A stretch of 64,000 nucleotides of DNA from Actinomycetota bacterium (GTDB lineage: Bacteria > Actinomycetota > Actinomycetes > Actinomycetales > Microbacteriaceae), in the NCBI GenBank assembly GCA_020160915.1, contig JAIUPK010000002.1, positions 1-64,000 of the forward strand, written 5' to 3'. Of the stretch, positions 34,211 to 42,873 are shown in pieces (position 1 is the first letter of the stretch; each line of letters opens with the position of its first letter). The translations under genes were made by a program, and so were the position numbers. The notes under the pieces were generated by a model. That model was given only the letters and a program-made list of their open reading frames with translations. It ran no database searches and was not told the origin of the DNA.

Positions 34211-35014
34211 ATGGCTCAGGAGAAGTGGCTGGTCGACGGTCCCAAGGTGATCGACATCGACGGCATCAACAAACTCAAGGTCGGCCTCATCGGCGGACAG
34301 GTCAACATCGTCGGCCACGACGAGCCCGGCGTGCGCGTCGAGGTCAACTCAGTGCAGGGTCGCGAGCTCAAGATCACCGTCGACGGCGACACCCTCGGCA
34401 TCGACCACGTGCAGCTGAGCTGGGACAACTTCATCGACGTGTTCAAGAGCTTCCGCGGCAGCGCCCGAGTCGACGTGAGCATCCAGGTGCCGCGCGACAT
34501 AGCGCTCACCTTCGGCGTCGTCTCGGCGAGCGCGCTCATCACCGGCATCTCCGCGGATGCCTCGATCAGCACCGTCAACGGCGACGTCGTCGTCGACAGC
34601 GTGACCGGCGACATCCAGCTCAACGCCGTCAACGGCGAGCTGTCGGTGCTCGGACACAGCGGAAGCATCTTCGCCCACACCATCAGCGGTGACATCACCG
34701 CTGCCGGCGAGATCACCAAGTTCACGGGCGACACCGTCTCGGGTGATGTCTTCCTCGACATCGCTGGCATGCCCGACCAGGTGCGGGTCAACACCGTCGC
34801 AGGCTCCATCACCACCCGTCTCGCCGCCGACGTTGCCGCGAAGTACTCGATCAACACTGTGAGCGGGCGTCTGCAGCTCGACGACTCAGAGATTCGCGGG
34901 GTGCGCGGCGCCTACTCGGGCAAGTACGGCACGCTCGAGAAGCACTGGCTCGACTTCAAGGCCAACACGGTCTCCGGCAACATCTCGGTGCTGCACGCTG
35001 CGGTGACGGTATGA
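34211..35014 (+). CDS. DUF4097 family beta-strand repeat protein
   Basis: 267 residues from the ATG at 34211 (GGAGG six bases upstream). The chain is a regular succession of short valine/isoleucine-rich strands (ISTVNGDVVVDSVTGDIQLNAV, HTISGDITAAGEI, NTVSGDVFLDI) typical of the DUF4097/adhesin-like right-handed beta fold. There is no signal peptide or membrane anchor. It is translationally coupled to a PadR gene (ATGA overlap), a common actinobacterial pairing; envelope-stress sensing has been proposed for relatives but is not shown here. Confidence 0.8.
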   Translation: MAQEKWLVDGPKVIDIDGINKLKVGLIGGQVNIVGHDEPGVRVEVNSVQGRELKITVDGDTLGIDHVQLSWDNFIDVFKSFRGSARVDVSIQVPRDIALTFGVVSASALITGISADASISTVNGDVVVDSVTGDIQLNAVNGELSVLGHSGSIFAHTISGDITAAGEITKFTGDTVSGDVFLDIAGMPDQVRVNTVAGSITTRLAADVAAKYSINTVSGRLQLDDSEIRGVRGAYSGKYGTLEKHWLDFKANTVSGNISVLHAAVTV

Positions 35015-35637
35015 CCCCGCCCGTCTTCGCCCACGGCCACCTGCGTCTCTACCTGCTGAGCCTGCTCGCCGAGTCGGACCACCCCATGCACGGCTACGAG
35101 CTGATCCAGGCGCTCGGCGACCGCTTCGGCGGCACCTACGTGCCGAGCGCCGGCACCATCTACCCGCGGCTCGCCAAGCTCGAGGACGAGGGGATGGTCA
35201 CCAAGGTCGCCGACGGCCGCAAGACCGTCTACGAGATCACGGATGCCGGACGCGCCGAGCTCGCCGCGCGCGAGTCCGAACTCGACAGCATCGAGAGCGA
35301 CGTCACCGACTCGGTGCGTCGGCTCGCCGACGAGGTGCGCACCTCGGTGACCGACGCGATGCGCACCCTGCGCGCCGACCTCGCCGCCGCCGCGCGGGAC
35401 GCTCGGGCCGGCACCAGCGAGTTCAACAAGAGCTACACCTCGGGTTCCCCTACGACGACGACCAGCGGCAGTCAGCTGCAGGAGGCGGAGTCCGCTTTGG
35501 CGAGCTTCCGGGCATCCGTGCGCACCGACCTTCGCACCCAGCAGACCAAGGGCGGAATCACCGACGAGACGATCGCCGTGCTGACCGAGGGTCTCGAGCA
35601 GGTGCGGGCAGCGGTGAAGGCGTCGCTGGGACGCTAG
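35011..35637 (+). CDS. PadR family transcriptional regulator
   Basis: 208 residues. The PadR winged helix is LRLYLLSLLAESDHPMHGYELIQALGDRFGG with the wing PSAGTIYPRLAKLEDEGMV. Beyond residue 90 it has an unusually long helical and Ser/Thr-rich extension (SGSPTTTTSGS) that could mediate dimerisation or respond to the DUF4097 partner. It overlaps the upstream gene by four bases. Autoregulation through the GCGATATA repeats is inferred. Confidence 0.88.
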   Translation: MTPPVFAHGHLRLYLLSLLAESDHPMHGYELIQALGDRFGGTYVPSAGTIYPRLAKLEDEGMVTKVADGRKTVYEITDAGRAELAARESELDSIESDVTDSVRRLADEVRTSVTDAMRTLRADLAAAARDARAGTSEFNKSYTSGSPTTTTSGSQLQEAESALASFRASVRTDLRTQQTKGGITDETIAVLTEGLEQVRAAVKASLGR

Positions 35638-35643
35638 CGGCTG

Positions 35644-36546
35644 CTACCCCTTCTCGGCACCGCCGGTGTTGTTCATGATCCGCTTCTGGAAGATGAAGAA
35701 GATGATCGCCACCGGAATCGTCATGAGCGTCGCGGCCGCCAGCTGAAGCGGGTACTGGTTGCCCGATCCGAGCTGGCCCGAGACGAGGGATGCCACACCC
35801 GTCGTGAGGGTGTTCAGGTCGGCACTCTGGCGCGAGACGATGAAGTGGCCGAACTCGTTCCACGAGCCCTGGAAGCTCAGGATGAACAGGGTGATGAGGG
35901 CGGGCCGCGCCATCGGCAGCACGATCGTGCGATAGGTGCGGAAGATGCTCGCGCCGTCGATGCGCGCGGCCTCCTCCACGCTCACCGGTATCGAGTCGAA
36001 GAACTGCTTCATGATGAAGATGCCGGCGGCGCTCGTGAGCAGCGGGATGATCATGCCGCCGTAGGTGTCGTACAGCCCCAGCTGTTGGAGGATCAGGAAC
36101 CGCGGTATCAGCAGCACCACGCCCGGCACCGACATGACACCGATGAAGACGGCGAAGATCACCGTGCGACCGCGGAACTGCAGTCGGGAGAGTGCGTATC
36201 CCGCGAGCGAATCGAAGAACACCCGCCCGCAGGTGACGATCACGGTGATGAACGCCGTGTTGAAGGTCCACAGCGGCAGGGGCACGTCGGTGAACAGGCG
36301 GTTGTACGCCGCCAGGCTCCACACCTCGGGTATCAGCTGCAGCGGGTTGGCTGTGGCGTCGGCATCCGTCTTGAAGCTCGATGAGACGGCCACGAGGAAC
36401 GGGTAGATGTAGATCATCGCGAGGGCGATGAGCATCAGGTAGCTGAAGACCGCGATCGTGCGCACTCGGGGCGACAGTCGCTTCTTGCGGTGGGGCGGCG
36501 GCGCTGGCAGCCGAGTGGTCACCTCGGCATCGGTCAGGCTGGTCAT
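35644..36546 (-). CDS. Carbohydrate ABC transporter permease (MalG type)
   Basis: 300 residues with six membrane helices and the ABC EAA loop in VSVEEAARIDGASIFRTYRTIVLP, which docks with the ATPase. It pairs with the MalF-type permease whose start codon region overlaps its own by four bases. Together with the binding lipoprotein it forms a CUT1 sugar importer. No ATPase gene is present here, as usual for actinobacterial importers that share an MsiK-type ATPase. Confidence 0.92.
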   Translation of the reverse strand: MTSLTDAEVTTRLPAPPPHRKKRLSPRVRTIAVFSYLMLIALAMIYIYPFLVAVSSSFKTDADATANPLQLIPEVWSLAAYNRLFTDVPLPLWTFNTAFITVIVTCGRVFFDSLAGYALSRLQFRGRTVIFAVFIGVMSVPGVVLLIPRFLILQQLGLYDTYGGMIIPLLTSAAGIFIMKQFFDSIPVSVEEAARIDGASIFRTYRTIVLPMARPALITLFILSFQGSWNEFGHFIVSRQSADLNTLTTGVASLVSGQLGSGNQYPLQLAAATLMTIPVAIIFFIFQKRIMNNTGGAEKG

Positions 36547-37649
36547 CGCACGTCCCCTTCGCTCACGGCCGCGGTCACCCGTGCGGCTCTCGCCGGCTTC
36601 GGCGTTCTGACTTTCGCGTCGCGGTCACGCAGTATCCAGCGCTGCAGCAGCGTGAGGGCCACGATGATCGCGAAGAGGATGAACGCGATGGCCGCGCCCT
36701 GCCCCCACTGCAGATCCTTGAAGGAGGTCTGGTACGCGAGGTAGGCGGGCGTCAGCAGGGTCTTGCCCGGGGCGCCACCCCCGGTGAGGTAGATCTGGTC
36801 GAACACCTGCCAAGTGCCGATCAGTCCCAGCGTGAGCACGGTGAACAGTGTGGGCTTGAGCATCGGCAGGGTCACGGAGAAGAACTTGCGGAACGCGCCA
36901 GCGCCATCCATGAGGGCGGCCTCGTCGATCTCGGCCCCGATGTTCTGAAGTGCCGCGAGGAACAGGAGCATGAACGTGCCCGAGGTGGTGAACACGGCCA
37001 GCGTGATGAGCGCGCACATCGCGACGGACGGCCCAGAGAGCCACTCCCACCACGTGATGCCGAGGGGGCCGATCACGTCGAGTACCGGCGGTGGCGAGGT
37101 GACGCCGACCCCAGCGAGCAGATTGTGGATGACGCCGCTCGGGTCAGCGAACCAGTTCGGCCCGTTGATGCCGAGCCAGGCGAGGATGCTGTTGATGGTT
37201 CCGGATGCGGTGAACAGGAATATGAAGACCGTCGTGATCGCGATCGAGCTGGTGACCGACGGGAAGTAGAAGGCGGTGCGGAAGAAGCCGCGGCCCCGAA
37301 GGATCGCCCGGTTCATCTGCACGGCGAGGAAGAGCGCGAGTGCGGTCTGCAGGGGCACCACGAGCAGCACGTAGTACAGGTTGTTTCGGATCGAGGTGCC
37401 GAAGTCCTTCTGGGCGAGCCCGGGGTCGGTGAGCACCGATGCATAGTTCTCGGCTCCGATGAACTGCGCCCGGCCGCCGAGCGGGGAGCCCAGACCATTC
37501 CAGTTGCTCACGCTGACCCACGCGGCGAGCGCGATGGGCAGAATGAGGAAGACCCCGATGATCACTATGGATGGCGCAGTGAACAGCCACCCATAGCGGG
37601 TCTCGCCGCGGCGGATTCCTCCGCGGCGAGACCGCGCCATGGTTGCCAT
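36543..37649 (-). CDS. Carbohydrate ABC transporter permease (MalF type)
   Basis: About 368 residues from the ATG at 37649, four bases after the binding-protein stop; the ATG at 37640 is an alternative, and upstream frame overlaps the binding protein. Six membrane segments follow a basic N-terminus; the EAA loop is IDEAALMDGAGAFRKFFSVTLP. Subunit of a CUT1 importer for an oligosaccharide. The substrate may be a starch- or glucoside-type sugar because the divergent gene is a debranching-type hydrolase; this is inference. Confidence 0.9.
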   Translation of the reverse strand: MATMARSRRGGIRRGETRYGWLFTAPSIVIIGVFLILPIALAAWVSVSNWNGLGSPLGGRAQFIGAENYASVLTDPGLAQKDFGTSIRNNLYYVLLVVPLQTALALFLAVQMNRAILRGRGFFRTAFYFPSVTSSIAITTVFIFLFTASGTINSILAWLGINGPNWFADPSGVIHNLLAGVGVTSPPPVLDVIGPLGITWWEWLSGPSVAMCALITLAVFTTSGTFMLLFLAALQNIGAEIDEAALMDGAGAFRKFFSVTLPMLKPTLFTVLTLGLIGTWQVFDQIYLTGGGAPGKTLLTPAYLAYQTSFKDLQWGQGAAIAFILFAIIVALTLLQRWILRDRDAKVRTPKPARAARVTAAVSEGDVR

Positions 37650-37653
37650 TCTG

Positions 37654-38877
37654 TTAGCCGTTCGCCTTGGTGTACGCGGCTTCGAGGTTGCCCTGCAGTG
37701 CATCGAGGAGGGTCGCGGCATCCGCCGTCGCCAACCCCTCGAGGCTCGCGTTGAAGTCACCGAGCACTGCCGAGGCGCCAGCGAAGGCGACCGGGCTCAC
37801 CGCGTAGTCGTTGCCGGCCACGAACGATGCGTTCTCGGGGAACTTCTCCGCGTAGGCCGCGGCTCCGCTCTCGGTCGACGGGATGACGCCGAACGCCTCG
37901 GAGAACGCGAGCTGCTGCTCGTCCGTCGTGAGGTACTCCACGAGCGACTTGGTGACATCGAGCGTCGGAGAACCGACCGGGATGCCCCAGCAGTTGCTGA
38001 AGGTGAACGTCGAGCTGCCACCAGGACCGGCCGGCAGTTCCGCCGCGACGTACTTCACGTCGGGGTAGTCGTTCTTCAGCGCACCGTTGATCCAGGGACC
38101 CTCGATGACCATGGCCGCCTTGCCGAGACCGAAGGCCTCGCCACCCCAGCCCGCTTCGAGCTGCGGTGGGAACTTCAGCACGCCCGCGGAGATGAGGGAC
38201 TGCACGTACTTCAGGCCGTCGACGTTGCCCTGACTGGATGCCGTGATCGAGTCGCCGTCGACGAGCTTGCCCCCAGCCTGGTTCATGAACACGCCGATGC
38301 GGGCGTACTCCTGTCCGAAGGAGAGACCAACGGTGTCAGCCGTGGTCAGCTTGGTGGCTGCCGCCGTGAGGCCGTCCCAGTCGGTCGGGATGTCGGCATC
38401 CGTGAGCCCTGCTGCAGCCCACATGTCGGTGTTGATGATCAGACCGAGGGTGGAGAAGTCCTTCGGGGCGCAGTAGAACTTGCCGTCGTAGGTGAATGCA
38501 TCCTTGAGGGCCGGGTAGAACTGGTCGGCGTTGCTCAGGCTGTCGGCGTAGGGCTCGAGGTAGCCGTTGGACGCGTAGGTCTGGAACTGGTCCCAGCCCA
38601 TGTAGAACAGGTCGGGCGGGTTGTTGCCCGAGAAGCCCTGGCCGAGCTGCTGGTTGAGGTCGCTCGCGGCGATCACCTCGACGGTGTTGCCGGTCTCGGC
38701 ACCCCAGGCGTCGGCGGCGGCCTGAACGGCCGACGTCTCGGCGTCACCGCTGGATCCGATGAGCATGGTGAGCTTCTGGCCCTCTGAACTTGCACCATCG
38801 CCCCCGGAACTGCAGGCCACTAGGCTAACGGCGAGGCCAGCGGCGACAGCCACTGACATCCATTGTGTTGATCTCAC
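37654..38877 (-). CDS. Sugar ABC transporter substrate-binding lipoprotein
   Basis: 407 residues starting with the GTG at 38877, six bases after AAGGGA. The signal peptide ends in a lipobox (LVAC) followed by a Ser/Gly linker. The mature protein is a group 1 solute-binding protein with PPDLFYMGWDQFQTYASNG near residue 90 and GKAAMVIEGPWINGAL as the conserved hinge region. It delivers a sugar to the two permeases downstream. It lies 31 bases after the LacI-type gene on the same strand. Confidence 0.9.
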   Translation of the reverse strand: MRSTQWMSVAVAAGLAVSLVACSSGGDGASSEGQKLTMLIGSSGDAETSAVQAAADAWGAETGNTVEVIAASDLNQQLGQGFSGNNPPDLFYMGWDQFQTYASNGYLEPYADSLSNADQFYPALKDAFTYDGKFYCAPKDFSTLGLIINTDMWAAAGLTDADIPTDWDGLTAAATKLTTADTVGLSFGQEYARIGVFMNQAGGKLVDGDSITASSQGNVDGLKYVQSLISAGVLKFPPQLEAGWGGEAFGLGKAAMVIEGPWINGALKNDYPDVKYVAAELPAGPGGSSTFTFSNCWGIPVGSPTLDVTKSLVEYLTTDEQQLAFSEAFGVIPSTESGAAAYAEKFPENASFVAGNDYAVSPVAFAGASAVLGDFNASLEGLATADAATLLDALQGNLEAAYTKANG

Positions 38878-38908
38878 AGTGTTCCCTTTCGATATGTGAT
38901 TGCCGGCG

Positions 38909-39967
38909 CTACAAGCCGGTGTTCTCGTCAAGTGCAAGATGGGTTGATCTGCGCTCGACAAGTCGTGGGGCGAGGAGCCGATTCGTCGGCTCCTCGCTAA
39001 ACTCCCCGCGCGTTCGCACGGAGTTGCCGGTCGGCCCCAGGAGCAACTCCAGCACGCCAGCGGCGACGCCTTCGAGGGGTTGACTGATGCTGGACAGACC
39101 CACGGCCTCAGCGACGGGCGTGTTGTCGAAGCCGATGATGGGCAGGTCGTCGAGACCGACGGCTGACGCGGCGAGCCGCGCACCGAGAGCCAGGGTGTCG
39201 CTCGCGCACACGATCGCATCGGGGCGGCGTGCGCTGGAGAGCAGCTGCTCCGCGGCCGCCCGTCCGTTGGCTACGGAGTCTTCGACTGCGACGTGAAGGT
39301 CGCCGGATGCGAGTCCCCGCTCCTCGAGAGCCTCCCGCCAGCCGCGGTGCCGGTCATCGCCCGCGCCAGAGCCGCTGGGCCAGCCGATGTAGGCCACGGC
39401 CTGGGCTCCGCCATCGAGAAGGTGGCGAGTGGCCTCGCTCACTCCGGCCCGACCGTCGACGTCGACCCAGAGATGCCGCGGGTCGGGGTTGTCCTCGGTG
39501 CCCCACGGGCGCCCGAAGGTGGCGAAGGGCACGTTGTTCTCGATCAGCCATTCGACCCGCGCGTCCTGGTACGACGTGGAGGTCAGGACGAATGCATCGA
39601 CGTCGGCGCCGTCGCGCAGTCGGCGGATCTGTTCGATCTCGGCGGCCGCATCGTCGGCAGTGAACAGCAGCACGCGCATCCCGCGGCGGTCGGCCTGTTC
39701 GGTGAGAGCGTGCAGGAACGTGTCGAGCACCGAGCCGGAGATTCCGTTGCGCACCGGCTCCAGTCGGATTCCGATCGTCGAGGACTTCTGCGTGCGCAGC
39801 CTGCGGGCGGATGCGTGCGGACGGTATCCCAGCTCACCGATCGCCGCGAGTACCCGGGTGCGTGTCGCCTCTTTGACGATCTCAGGCGAGTTCAGCACAT
39901 TCGACACGGTCTGGCGCGACACATTGGCAACGCGCGCAACGTCTTCGACGGTGGGCAGCTGTGCCAT
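38909..39967 (-). CDS. LacI family transcriptional regulator
   Basis: 352 residues. The N-terminal helix-turn-helix is TVEDVARVANVSRQTVSNVLN with the hinge helix YRPHASARRLRTQKS; the rest is a periplasmic-binding-protein-like effector domain. AAAGGAGG lies five bases before the ATG. It heads the sugar ABC operon and is divergent from the debranching enzyme gene, with two identical palindromic operators between them. It should repress both until the sugar or its breakdown product is bound. Confidence 0.92.
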   Translation of the reverse strand: MAQLPTVEDVARVANVSRQTVSNVLNSPEIVKEATRTRVLAAIGELGYRPHASARRLRTQKSSTIGIRLEPVRNGISGSVLDTFLHALTEQADRRGMRVLLFTADDAAAEIEQIRRLRDGADVDAFVLTSTSYQDARVEWLIENNVPFATFGRPWGTEDNPDPRHLWVDVDGRAGVSEATRHLLDGGAQAVAYIGWPSGSGAGDDRHRGWREALEERGLASGDLHVAVEDSVANGRAAAEQLLSSARRPDAIVCASDTLALGARLAASAVGLDDLPIIGFDNTPVAEAVGLSSISQPLEGVAAGVLELLLGPTGNSVRTRGEFSEEPTNRLLAPRLVERRSTHLALDENTGL

Positions 39968-40002
39968 CGGTGCCTCCTTTGGCCACGATCGTGGGTGCTG
40001 TT

Positions 40003-40014
40003 TGATCGATCAAG
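40003..40014. promoter_or_regulatory. LacI-type operator O1
   Basis: TTGATCGATCAA is a perfect palindrome on the lacI side. On the minus strand its TTGATC half would be the -35 of the regulator's own promoter, followed after 17 bases by GATCGT at 39986-39991. The centre-to-centre distance to O2 is 54 bases. Confidence 0.75.
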
Positions 40015-40055
40015 CAGCCGCCCGAGTTCACGCCGATGGTGGCTCCGGGAAAAGT

Positions 40056-40085
40056 TTGATCGATCAAATTCTGAGTGTTATGTTA
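40056..40085 (+). promoter_or_regulatory. LacI-type operator O2 and promoter of the debranching gene
   Basis: TTTGATCGATCAAA (40056-40069) is a 14-bp perfect palindrome. Its TTGATC is a -35 hexamer, and TATGTT at 40080-40085 is a -10 hexamer 17 bases later. The operator therefore covers the promoter of the hydrolase gene, giving simple repression. Confidence 0.75.
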
Positions 40086-40151
40086 CCTGCACAGCCCGGC
40101 ATGTCAATGGGGCGAGCCGCACCGGAGTCAACGAGGAGTCGTGAGCGCACC

Positions 40152-42137
40152 ATGAGCACGCCACTGCAGCCGCTGCTGCACAACGAGATCGTGGTCATGC
40201 GGGCGCCCACCCAGGTGTGGTCTGACCGATCGGGTGAACTGGGCTCGAACCCCATCCACGGTGTGTACTTCTCCGACGTGCGCGTGCTCTCGACCCTGGC
40301 CCTCGCCGTCGGCGGCGACCGGCCCGAGGCTATTGCCGTACTCCCCTCGGGGGCCGATGAGGCCGTCTTCGTGTCGCTGGTGCGCAGCCACGACGACGGC
40401 AACCCCGACCCCGGGGTGCGGGTCGAGCAGAGCAGGGTCGTGACCGGTCAGGGCATGAGCGAGATGCTCACGGTGCGCAGCCGTCACGGTGTGCCGCTCG
40501 CGCTCGACCTGGCAGTGCGCTTCACGCCTGACCTGAGCAACCTCGACCGCATCAAGGCGGGAATCGGCTCTGCGGGCATCCCGCCGGTTGTCGCGACCGC
40601 CACCGAAGTTCGCTGGGCGGGCGACGGGGTCGGCGTCACTGTCACGGCGCCGGATGCCGACATCCTCACGGTCGGTGCGTCGGTCGAACTTCGGTGGTCA
40701 CTTCATGTTCCCGCTCGGGGCGAGACGCAGGTCTCCTGGTCGTTGGGCGCGGTGGACAACTCCGCAGTCGCGGCCGCGGACCCGCGCCCGGTGCCTTGGT
40801 CGACCCCGGTGATCGAAGGAGACGAACGACTCGCGCGCTGGGTATCGACGGCCCTGGGCGACCTCGACGGATTGCGCATGACCACGACCGCTCGGCCCGA
40901 TCTCGGCTTCCTCGCCGCCGGTGCCCCGTGGTTCTTCACCCTCTTCGGCCGGGACTCGCTGTGGGCCGCCCGCTTCTTGTTGCCCCTGGGCACCGAGCTC
41001 GCCGCCCAGACCCTCCGGGTGCTCGCGCACTTCCAGGGCACCGAGGTCGTGGTCGACCGCGCAGAGGAACCGGGCAAGATCCTGCACGAGCTGCGGCGCG
41101 GCGTCGTGCACCTCGAGGGTGACGACGTCTACCTGCCGCCGCTCTACTTCGGCACAGTGGATGCGACGCCCCTGTGGATCCTGCTGCTTCACGACGCGTG
41201 GCGCTGGGGCCTCGATGACACCGAGGTGCGGGAGTTGCTGCCCAACCTCCGTGCGGCGCTGGGCTGGCTGCGCGACCACGCCGATGCCGACGGTGACGGC
41301 CTGCTCGAGTACGTCGACCGATCGGGACACGGTCTGGCCAATCAGGGCTGGAAGGACTCCGGCGACTCGGTGCAGTGGCGCGACGGAACTCTCGCTGAGG
41401 GTCCCATCGCTTTGTGCGAGGTGCAGGCCTACGCCTACGAAGCCGCACTCGCCGGTGCCGCGCTGCTGGAGCACTTCGGTGAGGACGGCGACTCCTGGCG
41501 GGCCTGGGCCGCACGGTTGAAGGCCGAGTTCGCACTGCGGTTCTGGCTAGAGGACGAGCACGGGCCGTACCCGGCCATCGCCCTCGACTCGCGCAAGCGG
41601 GCGGTTGACACGGTCACGAGCAACATCGGCCACCTTCTCGGCACGGGAATCCTCGAACCCGAGCAGGAGGCCCTGGTCGCGGCAAGGCTGATCTCGCCGG
41701 AGCTCAACAGCGGCTACGGCCTGCGCACGATGTCGACGACGGCGGCGGGCTACTGGCCGCTCAGCTACCACGGCGGCAGCGTCTGGACCCATGACACGGC
41801 CATCGCGATCGCGGGCCTGAGCCGGGCGGGGTTCGCCGCCGAGGCAGCGGTGCTCACCGAGGGACTTCTCGCCGCTGCATCCTGCTTCGACTACCGGATG
41901 CCCGAACTCCACTCGGGCGATGCCGCCTCGGTCTCGAGTCGGCCGGTTCCCTACCCTGCCGCCTGCCGCCCCCAGGCGTGGTCAGCGGCAGCAGCCGTGT
42001 CGGTGCTCGCGAGCACCCTGGGCCTGTCGGCCGACGCGCAGAGTGACGAGCTGGCCGCGACCAACGCCGGCGCCGGCATCACGGTGCAGGGGCTGCGCTT
42101 CAACTCGCGTGAGGTGTCGCTCGATCAGCTGCGGTGA
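40152..42137 (+). CDS. Glycogen-debranching-type glycoside hydrolase (amylo-alpha-1,6-glucosidase family)
   Basis: 661 residues from the ATG at 40152; GAGGAG is 13 bases upstream. Residues 1-190 form the glycogen-debranching N-terminal beta domain (MRAPTQVWSDRSGELGSNPIHGVYFSDVR), and the rest an alpha/alpha barrel with PWFFTLFGRDSLWAARFLLPLG and HGLANQGWKDSGDSVQWRDG, where Asp/Glu catalytic residues are expected. It is cytoplasmic and probably cleaves the sugar imported by the divergent ABC system. The TGA stop belongs to the left end of a 41-bp repeat. Confidence 0.85.
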   Translation: MSTPLQPLLHNEIVVMRAPTQVWSDRSGELGSNPIHGVYFSDVRVLSTLALAVGGDRPEAIAVLPSGADEAVFVSLVRSHDDGNPDPGVRVEQSRVVTGQGMSEMLTVRSRHGVPLALDLAVRFTPDLSNLDRIKAGIGSAGIPPVVATATEVRWAGDGVGVTVTAPDADILTVGASVELRWSLHVPARGETQVSWSLGAVDNSAVAAADPRPVPWSTPVIEGDERLARWVSTALGDLDGLRMTTTARPDLGFLAAGAPWFFTLFGRDSLWAARFLLPLGTELAAQTLRVLAHFQGTEVVVDRAEEPGKILHELRRGVVHLEGDDVYLPPLYFGTVDATPLWILLLHDAWRWGLDDTEVRELLPNLRAALGWLRDHADADGDGLLEYVDRSGHGLANQGWKDSGDSVQWRDGTLAEGPIALCEVQAYAYEAALAGAALLEHFGEDGDSWRAWAARLKAEFALRFWLEDEHGPYPAIALDSRKRAVDTVTSNIGHLLGTGILEPEQEALVAARLISPELNSGYGLRTMSTTAAGYWPLSYHGGSVWTHDTAIAIAGLSRAGFAAEAAVLTEGLLAAASCFDYRMPELHSGDAASVSSRPVPYPAACRPQAWSAAAAVSVLASTLGLSADAQSDELAATNAGAGITVQGLRFNSREVSLDQLR

Positions 42138-42173
42138 TCGAGCCTGTCGAGATCTCGACTTCGCTCGATCACC
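42133..42173. repeat. Type B 41-bp palindromic repeat between convergent genes
   Basis: It begins GGTGATCGAGC and ends CGCTCGATCACC around GAGATCTCGA. Its left TGA is the stop of the debranching gene on the plus strand, and its right end gives the TGA of the neocarzinostatin-like gene on the minus strand. Confidence 0.92.
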
Positions 42174-42810
42174 CGGCGAACGCGACCGGCACGTAGAGGT
42201 CCTGCACCCGGTCGCTGAGCGCGGTGTGGTCGTTCCTCGTGAAGATGCCGCAGGCATCCACTCGGCAGTCGAAGTCTTTGCCCTTCGGATCGCCGACCTC
42301 GACGTAGGCGGTGAAGGTGCCCTTGGCGATGTCGTCGTAGCTGCGGGCGCCGAAGAGTTTCCAGGCCCAGTCGTCGTTGATCCAGTTGCTCGGCGCGTAC
42401 TGCACCGTGCCGGCATCCACCGCGGTGGGCGTCTGCTCGGGAACCCCGCCGATGCAGGGGCCAGGCTTCACGCTGGGGTTTGACGGGATGACGCAGATCG
42501 CCACATAGATGCCTCGCGCCCCGTCGAACCCGCTTCCACTCACGACGAGGTGCTGGCCGACCGTGAGCGCGGAGGTGTCGACTGCTGCGCCGTCCTCGCC
42601 GCTGACGGTGAAGGTGCGGGTGCGACCGTCGGCGCCGTTACCGGTGACAGTGAGCGGCCAGGGCTCGGTGGCATCCACCTGCCCTGAGGCTCCCTGGTTC
42701 TGGTGAAGCAGAATCGGCACACCGAGCACCGCCACGGGAACGAGCAGCAGCACGACGACACCCGCGACGATCCACGGCCACCGCCTGCGCCGGGAATCAG
42801 TTGAGGCCAT
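42169..42810 (-). CDS. Membrane-anchored neocarzinostatin-like protein
   Basis: 213 residues: a basic cytoplasmic start (SRRRRWPW), a membrane helix near 14-33 and an extracellular part. The latter contains VSGSGFDGARGIYVAIC and DCRVDACGIFTRNDHTALSDRVQDLYVPVAF, which resemble the neocarzinostatin/macromomycin-type immunoglobulin fold with paired cysteines. Such domains occur in actinobacterial surface proteins and need not bind enediynes. Function unknown. The C-terminus ends in the repeat. Confidence 0.65.
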   Translation of the reverse strand: MASTDSRRRRWPWIVAGVVVLLLVPVAVLGVPILLHQNQGASGQVDATEPWPLTVTGNGADGRTRTFTVSGEDGAAVDTSALTVGQHLVVSGSGFDGARGIYVAICVIPSNPSVKPGPCIGGVPEQTPTAVDAGTVQYAPSNWINDDWAWKLFGARSYDDIAKGTFTAYVEVGDPKGKDFDCRVDACGIFTRNDHTALSDRVQDLYVPVAFAG

Positions 42811-42837
42811 GGGGGAATTCTAAGCGGCCTGATCGAG

Positions 42838-42865
42838 TTGACTGGCTTTCTCATAGGAGTAAGCT
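42838..42865 (+). promoter_or_regulatory. Leaderless promoter of the potassium permease gene
   Basis: TTGACT (42838-42843) and TAAGCT (42860-42865) are 16 bases apart, and the GTG at 42874 begins eight bases after the -10. The mRNA would start at or next to this GTG. The TTG of the -35 box is in frame but is not a likely start codon. Confidence 0.6.
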
Positions 42866-42873
42866 CGCCCCTC

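Noticed and set aside
38909-40151. The long frame from 39429 as the start of the debranching enzyme
   Set aside because: Its first 240 residues are antisense to lacI and cross the operators; the conserved N-terminal domain begins at the ATG at 40152.
42811-42873. c-di-AMP (ydaO) riboswitch before the KimA-like gene
   Set aside because: The gap is only 63 bases and shows a leaderless promoter; no room or motif for the riboswitch.
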